Part shown: in pieces, positions 1 to 8,152 of the stretch
Layout: each line of letters starts with the position of its first letter
Numbering within the stretch: position 1 is the first letter of the stretch
Assembly (NCBI GenBank): GCA_002410505.1
Contig: DHSO01000039.1
Span: forward strand, 1-45,921
Length of the DNA: 45,921 bases
From: Cloacimonetes bacterium UBA5284
Lineage (GTDB): Bacteria > Cloacimonadota > Cloacimonadia > Cloacimonadales > Cloacimonadaceae
Direction: 5' to 3'
Notes under the pieces: model-generated
What the model was told of the DNA's origin: nothing
What the model saw: the letters and a program-made list of their open reading frames with translations, nothing else
Database searches by the model: none
Made by a program: the position numbers and the translations under genes

Positions 1-90
1 ATTAAAAATGGGGGAATGCGAAATCACAAAAAGATTGACAACTTTTGTAGGTCTATTTCTCTGCGCACAAGAAAATCAGGAGAATCAAAC

Positions 91-1371
91 ATGAGAAACT
101 TGGTACTTATTGTTATGTTCCTAATACTTATCCTGCTTCTGGCAGCATGCAAAGAAAAATCAACCGATCCCAACCTGAATCTTCCAATCATCGAAACAAA
201 CCCGGTGGCACAAATTTACAGTGGAAAACCGAATGTAGGCGTCACCGTTATCTCTGCCGGAGCATCTCCAATTACGGACTTGGCCATTTGCTGGGGCGAA
301 GCGCCACATCCTGATCTGAATGGGGATCACCGAAATTTTTCGCCTTCAGATTCTTCAGACCCTTATACTACCGGCATGTCACTTTACGACCTCAATCCGG
401 GAGCAAAGTACTACGTGCGCTGCTATGCAAAAAACTCCCACGGAGAAGTATGGAGTGAGGATGTAAGCTTTACCATGCTACCGATGCTTTGGGATGTATT
501 GGATCCGGGAACCACGAATTCGATCAACAGCGTCTTTTTTCATGACGAAAACGTGGGCTGGATCTGCGGTAGTGGTGGCATGATCAAGAAAAGCACTGAT
601 GGAGGAAGCACCTGGACAACAAGCTACTCCGGTACTTCTGCTTACCTGCTAAATATGAAGTGGTTTGATCAGAATAATGCATGGATAGTGGGAAATCAGA
701 ATACCGTGTTAAGAACCACAAACGGCGGAGACACCTGGCAGAGCATCGATGCAGGGACTATCGAGAGTGCTCAATTCATAGGCGTGTATTTTGAAAATCC
801 TCTCTCCGGATATCTCGTTTCAATCTATGGAGCCGTATTCAAAACCAGTGATGGGGGATCTTCATGGCAGCAGATCCGAAACGAGGGCAGCTCGGTATTC
901 AATGATATTTGGGCTTCTGGTGATAAAGTTATCATGGCCGGTGAAGGATTGAGAATCAGTGAGGATGGAGGAGCTACCTGGAGAGCAGGTCTGGTCATAG
1001 CTCATGAATATCAACAGATTTTGTGCCGTGAACCGAACACTCTGTGGGTGGTAGGTATAAATGAAGATTACCATAGTTACGGAGTTCTGTACAAATCAGA
1101 TGACCTGGGAGAGACGTGGACAAATATAAATACTAAAGCCGAAAGTGGAATAAACTCCATATGCCTAGCTCCGGGAACGCAGAATATGTGGCTTGTGGGT
1201 AAACATGGCGTCATCTTCAGTTCGACCAATGATGGACTAAATTGGACATTGAACTACAACTTGATGAACACGATTGCGTTTCAATCAGTGTGTGCGGTAA
1301 ATGCCAACACAGCATGGATTGCCGGATATGGCGGGAAACTGCTCAAACTGAAGCATAGCAAGCCATTATAG
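91..1371 (+). CDS. BNR/YCF48-like beta-propeller lipoprotein
   Basis: This is a predicted outer-surface or periplasmic lipoprotein of 426 residues. The ATG at 91 is chosen over an in-frame start at 16 because an AGGAGA-type ribosome site lies just upstream and because it places a signal peptide with lipobox LLAAC at residues 15-19. Residues about 35-135 look like an Fn3-type beta domain. From about residue 140 to the end there are repeated blades with the BNR/sialidase-type Asp-box (S-x-D-G-G-x-T-W, seen as STDGGSTW, TTNGGDTW, TSDGGSSW, SEDGGATW). Such repeats build a beta propeller and occur in YCF48/HCF136-like assembly factors and many exported proteins of this lineage. The substrate is unknown, and the Asp-boxes do not make it a sialidase. 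The gene stands 33 bp before the AlkD-like gene. Confidence 0.85.
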   Translation: MRNLVLIVMFLILILLLAACKEKSTDPNLNLPIIETNPVAQIYSGKPNVGVTVISAGASPITDLAICWGEAPHPDLNGDHRNFSPSDSSDPYTTGMSLYDLNPGAKYYVRCYAKNSHGEVWSEDVSFTMLPMLWDVLDPGTTNSINSVFFHDENVGWICGSGGMIKKSTDGGSTWTTSYSGTSAYLLNMKWFDQNNAWIVGNQNTVLRTTNGGDTWQSIDAGTIESAQFIGVYFENPLSGYLVSIYGAVFKTSDGGSSWQQIRNEGSSVFNDIWASGDKVIMAGEGLRISEDGGATWRAGLVIAHEYQQILCREPNTLWVVGINEDYHSYGVLYKSDDLGETWTNINTKAESGINSICLAPGTQNMWLVGKHGVIFSSTNDGLNWTLNYNLMNTIAFQSVCAVNANTAWIAGYGGKLLKLKHSKPL

Positions 1372-1404
1372 GCTTGATTCGTAAACTGACGATAAGGAGA
1401 GATA

Positions 1405-2148
1405 TTGCACATCAAAGACGCACAACTGTATAAGATTATTCTTACGAAGGCAGATCAGTATTTGAGCGCTAAGGCAGATCCCCAAAATGTGCAGAAATAT
1501 CAGCGCTATTTCAAGGAAGGCTACAATGCCTGGGGCGCACAACAAAGTGACATCGCAGCACTTTGTGGAATGATCCGCGAAGACTACCCCTCACTTAGTT
1601 TGGAGCAGCTGATTGAGCTGGGCACATTACTGTTTCAACACGGAAAATACGAAATGGGCAGTCTGGCCATTATGTTGGTGGAGCAAGGTAAGAAAGAGTA
1701 TGACCGAACTAGTTTTGCGGGCATTAAACAATGGTTCGATTTTGGAGTGAACAACTGGGCTCATGCAGATTATTTGTGCAGCAAGGTAAACCCGGTCTTT
1801 CTCACACGGGGCATTGTGAAGATAGACGATTTTTTGCCTTGGCGAGATTCTGACAGTCGCTGGACCAGGCGAGCAGCACCGGTGAGCTTTATCAAGATCA
1901 AAAAAGAGACTGATCCACAGATATTGCTAAGTTTTGTAAACCCTCTGATGACCGACGGAGAACGTGTAGTTCATCAAGGAACAGGTTGGTTTTTGCGGGA
2001 ATTGTGGAAAGTGCATCCGCATGAAGTGGAAGACTTTTTGTATTTGCATCGCAACAGCGCCGCGCGACTGATCATCCGGTATGCCACGGAGAAACTCAGT
2101 AAAGAGGAACGTTTGCGTTTCAGAAAGGATAAGCCCGTACAATCATAA
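1405..2148 (+). CDS. AlkD-like DNA alkylation repair glycosylase
   Basis: The 247-residue protein matches the HEAT-like-repeat DNA glycosylases (AlkD/AlkC superfamily), which remove bulky or cationic alkylated bases such as 3-methyl and 7-methyl purines in the cytoplasm. The features that decide this are NNWAHAD (W118 and D122, in the spacing of AlkD's W109/D113), RWTRRAAPVS (R155/R156, matching the conserved Arg of AlkD) and GTGWFLRELWK (W195, matching W187). All key residues seem present, so the enzyme is probably active. Translation probably starts at TTG 1405, since AAGGAGA ends 4 bp before it and no ATG is better placed. The next gene on this strand is a photolyase, so two direct DNA-damage repair genes sit side by side, although a 0.5-kb gap separates them. 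Confidence 0.85.
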   Translation: MHIKDAQLYKIILTKADQYLSAKADPQNVQKYQRYFKEGYNAWGAQQSDIAALCGMIREDYPSLSLEQLIELGTLLFQHGKYEMGSLAIMLVEQGKKEYDRTSFAGIKQWFDFGVNNWAHADYLCSKVNPVFLTRGIVKIDDFLPWRDSDSRWTRRAAPVSFIKIKKETDPQILLSFVNPLMTDGERVVHQGTGWFLRELWKVHPHEVEDFLYLHRNSAARLIIRYATEKLSKEERLRFRKDKPVQS

Positions 2149-2540
2149 AAAAATCGCAGGGAACGTCGGGCTGACGCTCCCCACGTCTTGGAGGGCATTT
2201 GGGTCTTTCGACTTGAGGTGGAGCGTAATTATTCTCGCTGATAGCTGTCAAGCACAAAATCTCCATCATATCGATTTAATCTGATCAACCTGTTGATATT
2301 TATACACATTGCTTATTTTGTACAATTTTTACCATGGCACTATAGGTGCTTCTCCAATCGACAGAATTATATTCGAAACCCAAACGATACAGTTAATAAG
2401 GCATCCGGGCATGGCTTCTCCGATTGATCCATGTGCTTGGGACCAGAAAATCTGGGACTGTGGATTGAAATGAACACATCAAGTATTACTCTCTATAGTT
2501 TTTACTGTCTTTTTCTTGACAAAGTGGGGATGGATATAAA
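2149..2540. other. Intergenic region, no gene seen
   Basis: About 445 bp separate the AlkD-like gene from the photolyase start. I see no convincing coding frame, tRNA or other RNA gene. It holds a stem-loop at 2159-2181 right after the AlkD-like stop and a promoter-like pair at 2541-2568, listed separately. A 12-base word GTCAAGCACAAA near 2248 recurs near 21996 but with no extended similarity. Confidence 0.6.
2159..2181. repeat. Stem-loop after the AlkD-like gene
   Basis: GGGAACGTC pairs with GACGCTCCC around a GGGCT loop: nine positions, eight Watson-Crick pairs plus one mismatch. A run of seven A (2147-2153) lies just upstream, so the element resembles an intrinsic terminator only when read on the minus strand. 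On the plus strand no T-run follows. It may still mark the transcript end of the AlkD-like gene by a factor-dependent route. Confidence 0.4.
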
Positions 2541-2568
2541 TTGACAAATGAGGTAGAAATGCAATATA
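2541..2568 (+). promoter_or_regulatory. Putative sigma70-type promoter of the photolyase gene
   Basis: A perfect TTGACA (2541-2546) is followed after 16 bp by AATATA (2563-2568) preceded by TG, i.e. an extended -10 of the form TGCAATATA. The promoter in front of the LamG gene (22443-22471) shares TTGACA and TGCAATAT at nearly the same spacing, which supports both calls. A second TTGACA lies at 2516-2521. Confidence 0.5.
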
Positions 2569-2665
2569 TTCCATACACAGACTCCGGTAGCAGTTGTTTG
2601 CAGAGAGCACATATTGTACTGATCATCCGGATCCAAAAAACTGTTTGTTCGTTGATAAAGCGGGC

Positions 2666-4129
2666 ATGTTTGCGGTGATAAGACAGAATATTCACTATTC
2701 GCACTCGCGTTTGTATCGCGAAAAACAGGCTCAAAAAGCCGGGGGCACCTTTGTATTGTACTGGATGCAACAGGCACAACGGGCCTGCCACAATCCCGCG
2801 CTGGATTTTGCCCGGCAAACGGCAGCCGAATTACGCCTGCCTCTGCATGTCGCATTTGTCTTTAGCCGTGACATTCCGGACGCGCAAACTGCTCACTATC
2901 GCTTCATGCTGGAAGGAATTGCGCAGACAGGACTTGATCTGAAGCGGCAAAACATCGGTTTTCACATCATGGTGGGCAATATGTACGATTGTATACGGAG
3001 TATCGCAGATCAAGCCCGGGTACTTGTGTTTGATCACGGCTATCTTAGCTGGCAAAGAGCCATACGCGACCGGCTGTACGATTCTGCAGCCCTTAGCAGA
3101 TGCGATGTTTATGAAATCGATACTGAAGCGGTGGTTCCGGTGCATCTGGCCTCTTCCCGTGAAGAATACAGCGCTGCCACTTTGCGGCGCAAGATATTAG
3201 CTCAGCTCAGCTTGTGGCTTTCTGAAAAGACTGCAAACAGCGAAGCTTTGCCGGCAGCGGGGGCAGAATGTACCCCAAAATCCGAGTATTCCGGCAGCCT
3301 TACACACAGCGCGGAACTGTGGAATTGGGTACGCCGTCAGTTGAATATGGGAGCAGAAACAGGTCCCGCCTACCTCATCAAATCCGGTAGCAACCACGCA
3401 CTAGATACCCTAAAGGACTTTATCACTCACCATCTGCAGGACTATGCTACTCTGCGCAATCATCCCAATCTGGATATCCAAAGTTGCATGAGCCCCTATC
3501 TTCATTTTGGACAGATCTCCCCCATTCAGATAATCGGGCAGATCTGTGAAGATTGCAATGTACCGGTAGAAGCCACGGCCGAATTGATTGGTGCCAAAGC
3601 CGGCCTGCAAGGCACACAGCAGAGCATTGGCGCTTTTGCGGAAGAACTGATTATCCGGCGTGAACTGGCGATGAATTTTTGCTATTATAACCCGGATTAT
3701 GAGAGCAGCTCCTCTCTACCGGATTGGGCGCGGAAAACCCTGAACGATCATTTGTCTGACCCCAGAGAGGAAGAATACTCGCTATCGAGATTGGAGCTTG
3801 CCGAAAGCTCAGATATATATTGGAATGCCGCGCAACTGGAGCTGATGCACACCGGTAAGATGCACAATTATATGCGTATGTATTGGGGGAAAAGAGTATT
3901 GGCATGGTGTCCATCAGTGGATGAGGCATACAGCATACTGGCCTATTTGAACAACAAATATGAACTGGATGGTCGCGACGCCAACGGCTGGGCGGGAATA
4001 GCCTGGTGTTTTGGAAAGCACGATCGCCCATGGGCTTCCCGGCCCATCTACGGGATGGTTCGCTACATGAACGCGGCGGGCTTAAAGAGGAAATTTGACA
4101 TGAAAGCTTACATCGATAAATGGCATTGA
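2666..4129 (+). CDS. phr: Class II deoxyribodipyrimidine (CPD) photolyase
   Basis: This enzyme splits UV-induced cyclobutane pyrimidine dimers in DNA using reduced FAD and blue or near-UV light. The order and spelling of motifs match class II photolyases such as that of Methanosarcina: an N-terminal antenna-type Rossmann domain starting at VLYWMQQAQR, then SPYLHFGQIS, NFCYYNPDY, a GKMHNYMRMYWGKRVL stretch, and YELDGRDANGWAGIAW followed by KRKFDMKAYI at the C terminus. The frame is open from TTG 2594. I prefer ATG 2666 (487 residues), since family members begin some 20-30 residues before VLYWMQ; GTG 2675 is also possible. No strong ribosome site precedes either. It ends 9 bp before the histidine kinase gene, so the two may be cotranscribed. 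Confidence 0.93.
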   Translation: MFAVIRQNIHYSHSRLYREKQAQKAGGTFVLYWMQQAQRACHNPALDFARQTAAELRLPLHVAFVFSRDIPDAQTAHYRFMLEGIAQTGLDLKRQNIGFHIMVGNMYDCIRSIADQARVLVFDHGYLSWQRAIRDRLYDSAALSRCDVYEIDTEAVVPVHLASSREEYSAATLRRKILAQLSLWLSEKTANSEALPAAGAECTPKSEYSGSLTHSAELWNWVRRQLNMGAETGPAYLIKSGSNHALDTLKDFITHHLQDYATLRNHPNLDIQSCMSPYLHFGQISPIQIIGQICEDCNVPVEATAELIGAKAGLQGTQQSIGAFAEELIIRRELAMNFCYYNPDYESSSSLPDWARKTLNDHLSDPREEEYSLSRLELAESSDIYWNAAQLELMHTGKMHNYMRMYWGKRVLAWCPSVDEAYSILAYLNNKYELDGRDANGWAGIAWCFGKHDRPWASRPIYGMVRYMNAAGLKRKFDMKAYIDKWH

Positions 4130-4138
4130 GGGCAACAG

Positions 4139-6583
4139 ATGAAAAGAAACTGGCTAGCTTTTTTTATAATAATCCTAAGCATTGGATTGTGGGCCCGGGA
4201 AAATCCGGATAGCACAAAGATCATCATTGGCGGGGATTCAGATTACAGACCCTACGAATTCATTAATTCCAAGGGCGAACCGGATGGCTATTGTGTGGAA
4301 CTGAGCCGTGAAGTCGCAAAGCTTTTGGGTAAAGAACCCGTTTTCAGACTGGGCAAATGGTCTCTGGTAATGGAACATCTGGATATGTCTGAGATCGACG
4401 TGCTCCAAGGCATGGCCTTCAGCATTGAGCGCGCCAGGAACTATTATTTCAGCTCCCCCCACGCAGAAACCTGGCGAGCGATCTTCAGCCGAAAGGACTC
4501 CGATATAAGCAGCGAAAAAGACATTCTGAACAGATCCGTGGTAATCCAGCAGGGAGACGTGGCATCAGAGTATCTGAAACAGATCGGATTCCAAGGTATA
4601 CTCAACGAGGTTCCCAGCCAGGAGATAGCAATGAAATTGCTGGATAAGGGCGATTTTGAGGCGGCTGTGTTGAACTATACCATCGGGATGTATGCAATCC
4701 AACAAGCTAATCTGAAAAACGTTATAAACCTTCCCAATCGCATCCATCAACGCGACTACTGCTATGCCTCCAAAGACATACAATTGATCTCGGATATTGA
4801 TGACGCTCTGCAGGTATTGCGGCAAAACGGAACGCTGGACGCATTACAAAAGAAATGGTTTATCAGCGAAACTAGGGATCACCAAATCGAAGAAGCAAGA
4901 GGCTTGATGCCCATTCTTTTGGTTCTGCTGTTTGTTCTTGCCGCCAGCTTCGCGTTTCTGTGGCAAAGAACTCGCCGGCATCACAAGCAGGCTTTGGCGG
5001 AATATCATGAATTGGAAGATCACCTGCAGCGTCATTGCCGGGAATTGAATCTGTGGCAGGAAGATTTTACACGTGGGCCGGTGGTATTGTACAAATGCAG
5101 CTTGAGGCCACCTAAGCTACTCTTCATTTCGAAAAATGTAAGCAACTGGGGCTTTAGCCCAAAAGAGCTTACTGCTCCCGATGCCACCTTTACGGATATC
5201 GTGTATAGCGAAGATAGGGAAAAGGTATCTCAACATTGTCACAATCTGAAGCCAGGTCAGCAAGCCACCATTTATTACAGGGTACTGGGCAAAGATGGCG
5301 AGCTGTGCTGGGTGATGGATGTGTGCCGCGTCCTGGTGTCTCCGGAGGATGACGAGCCCCGCCGTTATGGCTACATGATGGATGTGAGCGGACAAAAGAA
5401 ATTGGAAGCACGCTATTTGGAAGCCAAGGAGAAAGCTGAGGCGGCAAACATCGCCAAGAGTCACTTTCTGGCAAATATGAGCCATGAGATCCGCACACCC
5501 TTGAATGGGATCACCGGATTTCTGCAAGTGCTGTCACACATGGATGCCAGCCCTCAGCAACGGGAAATATACAGCATCATGCATTCCTCCAGCCGCAATT
5601 TACTCAAGATCATCAATGATATTCTGGATTTTTCCAAGATCGAAAGCGGCAAAATGGAGCTGATTGAAAGTGAATTTAATCTGCGATATATCGTGGACGA
5701 CATCATCAAGCAATTCTCGCATCAGAGCAAACGTGAGGGACTGGTGATGAACTATCTCATCGAGGATAGTGTCCCAACAGTGATGAAAGGCGATCAATTG
5801 CGCCTGAAACAGATCTTGATAAATCTGATGCAAAACGCGGTGAAATTTACCGAACACGGAAAAATCGAGATCGGTGCCGAACTCTACACATATTCCGAAA
5901 GCGACATCCGCATTCTCTTCAAAGTGCTGGATACCGGCATCGGCATCAATCCGGAAAAACAAAAAGACATTTTTGACAACTACTCCCAGGCAGATGGCAA
6001 CATCACAACGAAATATGGGGGAACCGGACTGGGGCTGGCGATAGTGAAACGCCTGGTGGAACTGATGAACGGCTTTATATGGGTAGAAAGCGAGCCCTCG
6101 AAGGGCAGCTGCTTTTTCTTCATCTTGCCCTTCAAACATTACGACAAAATCAAAGAAGCCGAGCCTGAATTGAGCACAGAGGATGTGTTTTACGATAAAA
6201 GCCTGAGCGGCAAAGTACTGGTGGTGGAAGACGAACCCATCAACCAAATGGTAACACGCCGACAATTGGAAACCTGGGGTTTGCAGGTAGATGTTGCGGC
6301 AAACGGTATGGAAGCCCTTTCCGCTTTTGAGCAAAACAGATACGACGTCATACTGATGGACATACAAATGCCGGTGATGGATGGCATTACTGCCACCCAA
6401 AAGATCCGCGATCTGGAGCTTGCCAGACAAATGCATACACCAATTGTTGCCTTCACCGCCGCCGCGTTAGTGGGTGATAGAGAACGATTCCTGGCTGTCG
6501 GGATGGATGCCTACATCGCGAAACCGATTGACGTGGAAGAGCTGTATCAAATACTTGGTTCTCTGCTATACGCGGAACAATAA
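4139..6583 (+). CDS. Hybrid sensor histidine kinase with SBP_bac_3 sensor domain
   Basis: This is an 814-residue inner-membrane signalling protein. Its parts in order are: a signal peptide or N-terminal anchor (1-20); a family-3 periplasmic solute-binding domain (about 27-245; GDSDYRPYEF, RARNYYFSSP), which usually senses amino acids or other small solutes; a membrane helix (about 257-275); a PAS-like domain (about 310-415); HisKA with MSHEIRTPLNG, where H449 is the autophosphorylated histidine; HATPase_c with DTGIGI and GGTGLGLAIV; and a C-terminal receiver domain (about 690-810) with acidic VVEDEP, phospho-acceptor D741 in LMDIQMPVMDG and the AKP lysine. No separate response regulator lies next to it, so its output must be elsewhere or act through protein contacts. 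Uridine kinase follows after 20 bp. Confidence 0.93.
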   Translation: MKRNWLAFFIIILSIGLWARENPDSTKIIIGGDSDYRPYEFINSKGEPDGYCVELSREVAKLLGKEPVFRLGKWSLVMEHLDMSEIDVLQGMAFSIERARNYYFSSPHAETWRAIFSRKDSDISSEKDILNRSVVIQQGDVASEYLKQIGFQGILNEVPSQEIAMKLLDKGDFEAAVLNYTIGMYAIQQANLKNVINLPNRIHQRDYCYASKDIQLISDIDDALQVLRQNGTLDALQKKWFISETRDHQIEEARGLMPILLVLLFVLAASFAFLWQRTRRHHKQALAEYHELEDHLQRHCRELNLWQEDFTRGPVVLYKCSLRPPKLLFISKNVSNWGFSPKELTAPDATFTDIVYSEDREKVSQHCHNLKPGQQATIYYRVLGKDGELCWVMDVCRVLVSPEDDEPRRYGYMMDVSGQKKLEARYLEAKEKAEAANIAKSHFLANMSHEIRTPLNGITGFLQVLSHMDASPQQREIYSIMHSSSRNLLKIINDILDFSKIESGKMELIESEFNLRYIVDDIIKQFSHQSKREGLVMNYLIEDSVPTVMKGDQLRLKQILINLMQNAVKFTEHGKIEIGAELYTYSESDIRILFKVLDTGIGINPEKQKDIFDNYSQADGNITTKYGGTGLGLAIVKRLVELMNGFIWVESEPSKGSCFFFILPFKHYDKIKEAEPELSTEDVFYDKSLSGKVLVVEDEPINQMVTRRQLETWGLQVDVAANGMEALSAFEQNRYDVILMDIQMPVMDGITATQKIRDLELARQMHTPIVAFTAAALVGDRERFLAVGMDAYIAKPIDVEELYQILGSLLYAEQ

Positions 6584-6603
6584 AGAAAGCGGATATCAAA
6601 GCA

Positions 6604-7245
6604 ATGAAACAAGCAGCAAGATTGATTCTGATAGCAGGGGGAACCTGCTCCGGAAAGACCACAATCGCCAAAGCTATCGAACGCAGATTGGAAGATCTGA
6701 AGACAGTGATTGTATCTCATGACAATTACTATAGGGATCTCGCCCATCTCTCGCTCTCTGAGCGGGCAAAGGTGAATTTTGACCATCCGGATTCCATTGA
6801 TACAGACTATCTGATGAGAGATCTGCACGATATGCTGGCCGGGATGGCTGTGAACGTTCCGGATTACGATTTTGTAACTCACAGTCGCAACGAAGGCCGC
6901 TATTGCATTGCCGACGCGGACGTCATCATACTGGAAGGTATCTTCGCTCTGTATTACAAAGAACTGTTGGATCTCTCCGACCTCAAAATATATGTGGACA
7001 CAGATGCCGACCTACGGCTGGCACGCAGAATGGGGCGCGATATCATCGAACGCGGTCGCGAGGTGGAAAGCGTTCTGGATCAATACTTGCGCACCGTGAA
7101 GCCCTCGCACGAAGCCTTTATCGAACCCAGCAAAAAGAATGCGGATGTGATCATCCCCGGGGACAAGGAATTTGATAATGTGCTTTATATGCTAAACGGT
7201 TATCTGCTATATGAATTGGTAAGCAAAACCAGGCGCGGAAACTGA
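6604..7245 (+). CDS. udk: Uridine kinase
   Basis: This enzyme phosphorylates uridine (and usually cytidine) with ATP or GTP in pyrimidine salvage. The 213-residue size is typical. Visible features are the P-loop GGTCSGKT (residues 12-19), the substrate-binding SHDNYYRDL stretch, NFDHPDSIDTD, PDYDFVTHSR and the LID-type RRMGRDIIERGR, all in family order. The ATG at 6604 follows the kinase stop by 20 bp. It is convergent with the TPR gene; I see no strong terminator hairpin in the 49 bp between them. The cyclase-like or phosphoribulokinase-like relatives are less likely, because the Udk signature motifs are complete. Confidence 0.93.
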   Translation: MKQAARLILIAGGTCSGKTTIAKAIERRLEDLKTVIVSHDNYYRDLAHLSLSERAKVNFDHPDSIDTDYLMRDLHDMLAGMAVNVPDYDFVTHSRNEGRYCIADADVIILEGIFALYYKELLDLSDLKIYVDTDADLRLARRMGRDIIERGREVESVLDQYLRTVKPSHEAFIEPSKKNADVIIPGDKEFDNVLYMLNGYLLYELVSKTRRGN

Positions 7246-7294
7246 GCCGTTAGCAGGAAAACATTCATCCCCTCCGGCAGCGATGTACAAAGAA

Positions 7295-8152
7295 TCAGGA
7301 ATCCTTCAGACGTTCCTGCATAAAGCGTAAAGCAGGGCTGAGGCGTGCCAGATTCTTTTTGGCCCGGCTCAGGGTTTTTTTCGCTTCAGAGCTCTCTCCC
7401 AAAAAGATATAGGTCTTCACCAGATTCACATAAATCTCGCTCAGATAAGGCCAAGCTTTTTCGCTTTCTTTCAGGATTCGGATGGATTCCCGCGGCATCC
7501 CGGTCTTCAAAGCCGCAGCAGCATAGCGCATCATGTGCTCGGGATTGTTGATCTTGCCCATTTCTGCCGCTTTCCGATAGTTGTAGAAGGACACCATCCA
7601 CATTTCTTTTTGGGAGTAGATCAATCCGGCAAAGAGATAGAGCTGGATGTGTTCACCGGCATAAGCTTGTGCCATCTTGATGTAGCGCAAAGCTTCGTCA
7701 GTGTCGCCAAGCTCCACATACTGCTCGATGATCACAAAATACACAAAAGGATGATTTGGCAAGCGCTTGCGCAATTCCAACATGGTTTCTATGCACTCGC
7801 GGTTTTTTCCCATCAAGGCTTGCGCGTAACCGATGTTGTACATAATATCTTCGGTAGGATCCAGTATACGCTTGTAATAAACTAGGGCCAGCCGATATTC
7901 GCCGGTAGCCATATAACACGCGCCGATAGCCTGGATGATGCGTTGATTATCCGGTTCTATGGACAGAGCCCGCAAATAGTGTTTGAGTGCCATATTGTAC
8001 TGCATACGAAACAGAAACAGTTCTGCCATGGAGGCCTGCAAACGTGGTTCGTTGGGATGTTCATCCGCCGCGCTCTGCAATACATGCATGGCATGCAGCC
8101 AGTTTTTTCTGCCCAACTCCTGAGCCTGGACAATGATCTGATCTATGTTCAT
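7295..8152 (-). CDS. Tetratricopeptide repeat protein
   Basis: This is a 285-residue protein made almost wholly of TPR-like helical pairs, such as MALKHYLRALSIEPDN, RLALVYYKRILDP and DEALRYIKMAQAYAGEH. It has no signal peptide or membrane segment, so it is probably a cytoplasmic scaffold. The partner is unknown. Its ATG overlaps the stop of the tricorn protease gene by four bases (ATGA, 8149-8152), implying translational coupling. It is the last gene of the ten-gene minus-strand operon. The coupling suggests, but does not prove, a role linked to the tricorn protease, either as an adaptor or in substrate handling. Confidence 0.85.
   Translation of the reverse strand: MNIDQIIVQAQELGRKNWLHAMHVLQSAADEHPNEPRLQASMAELFLFRMQYNMALKHYLRALSIEPDNQRIIQAIGACYMATGEYRLALVYYKRILDPTEDIMYNIGYAQALMGKNRECIETMLELRKRLPNHPFVYFVIIEQYVELGDTDEALRYIKMAQAYAGEHIQLYLFAGLIYSQKEMWMVSFYNYRKAAEMGKINNPEHMMRYAAAALKTGMPRESIRILKESEKAWPYLSEIYVNLVKTYIFLGESSEAKKTLSRAKKNLARLSPALRFMQERLKDS

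Noticed and set aside
5600..6436. 278-codon open frame on the minus strand inside the histidine kinase gene
   Set aside because: It lies antisense to conserved HisKA, HATPase and receiver motifs, has no ribosome site and no family motif; a shadow of the real gene.
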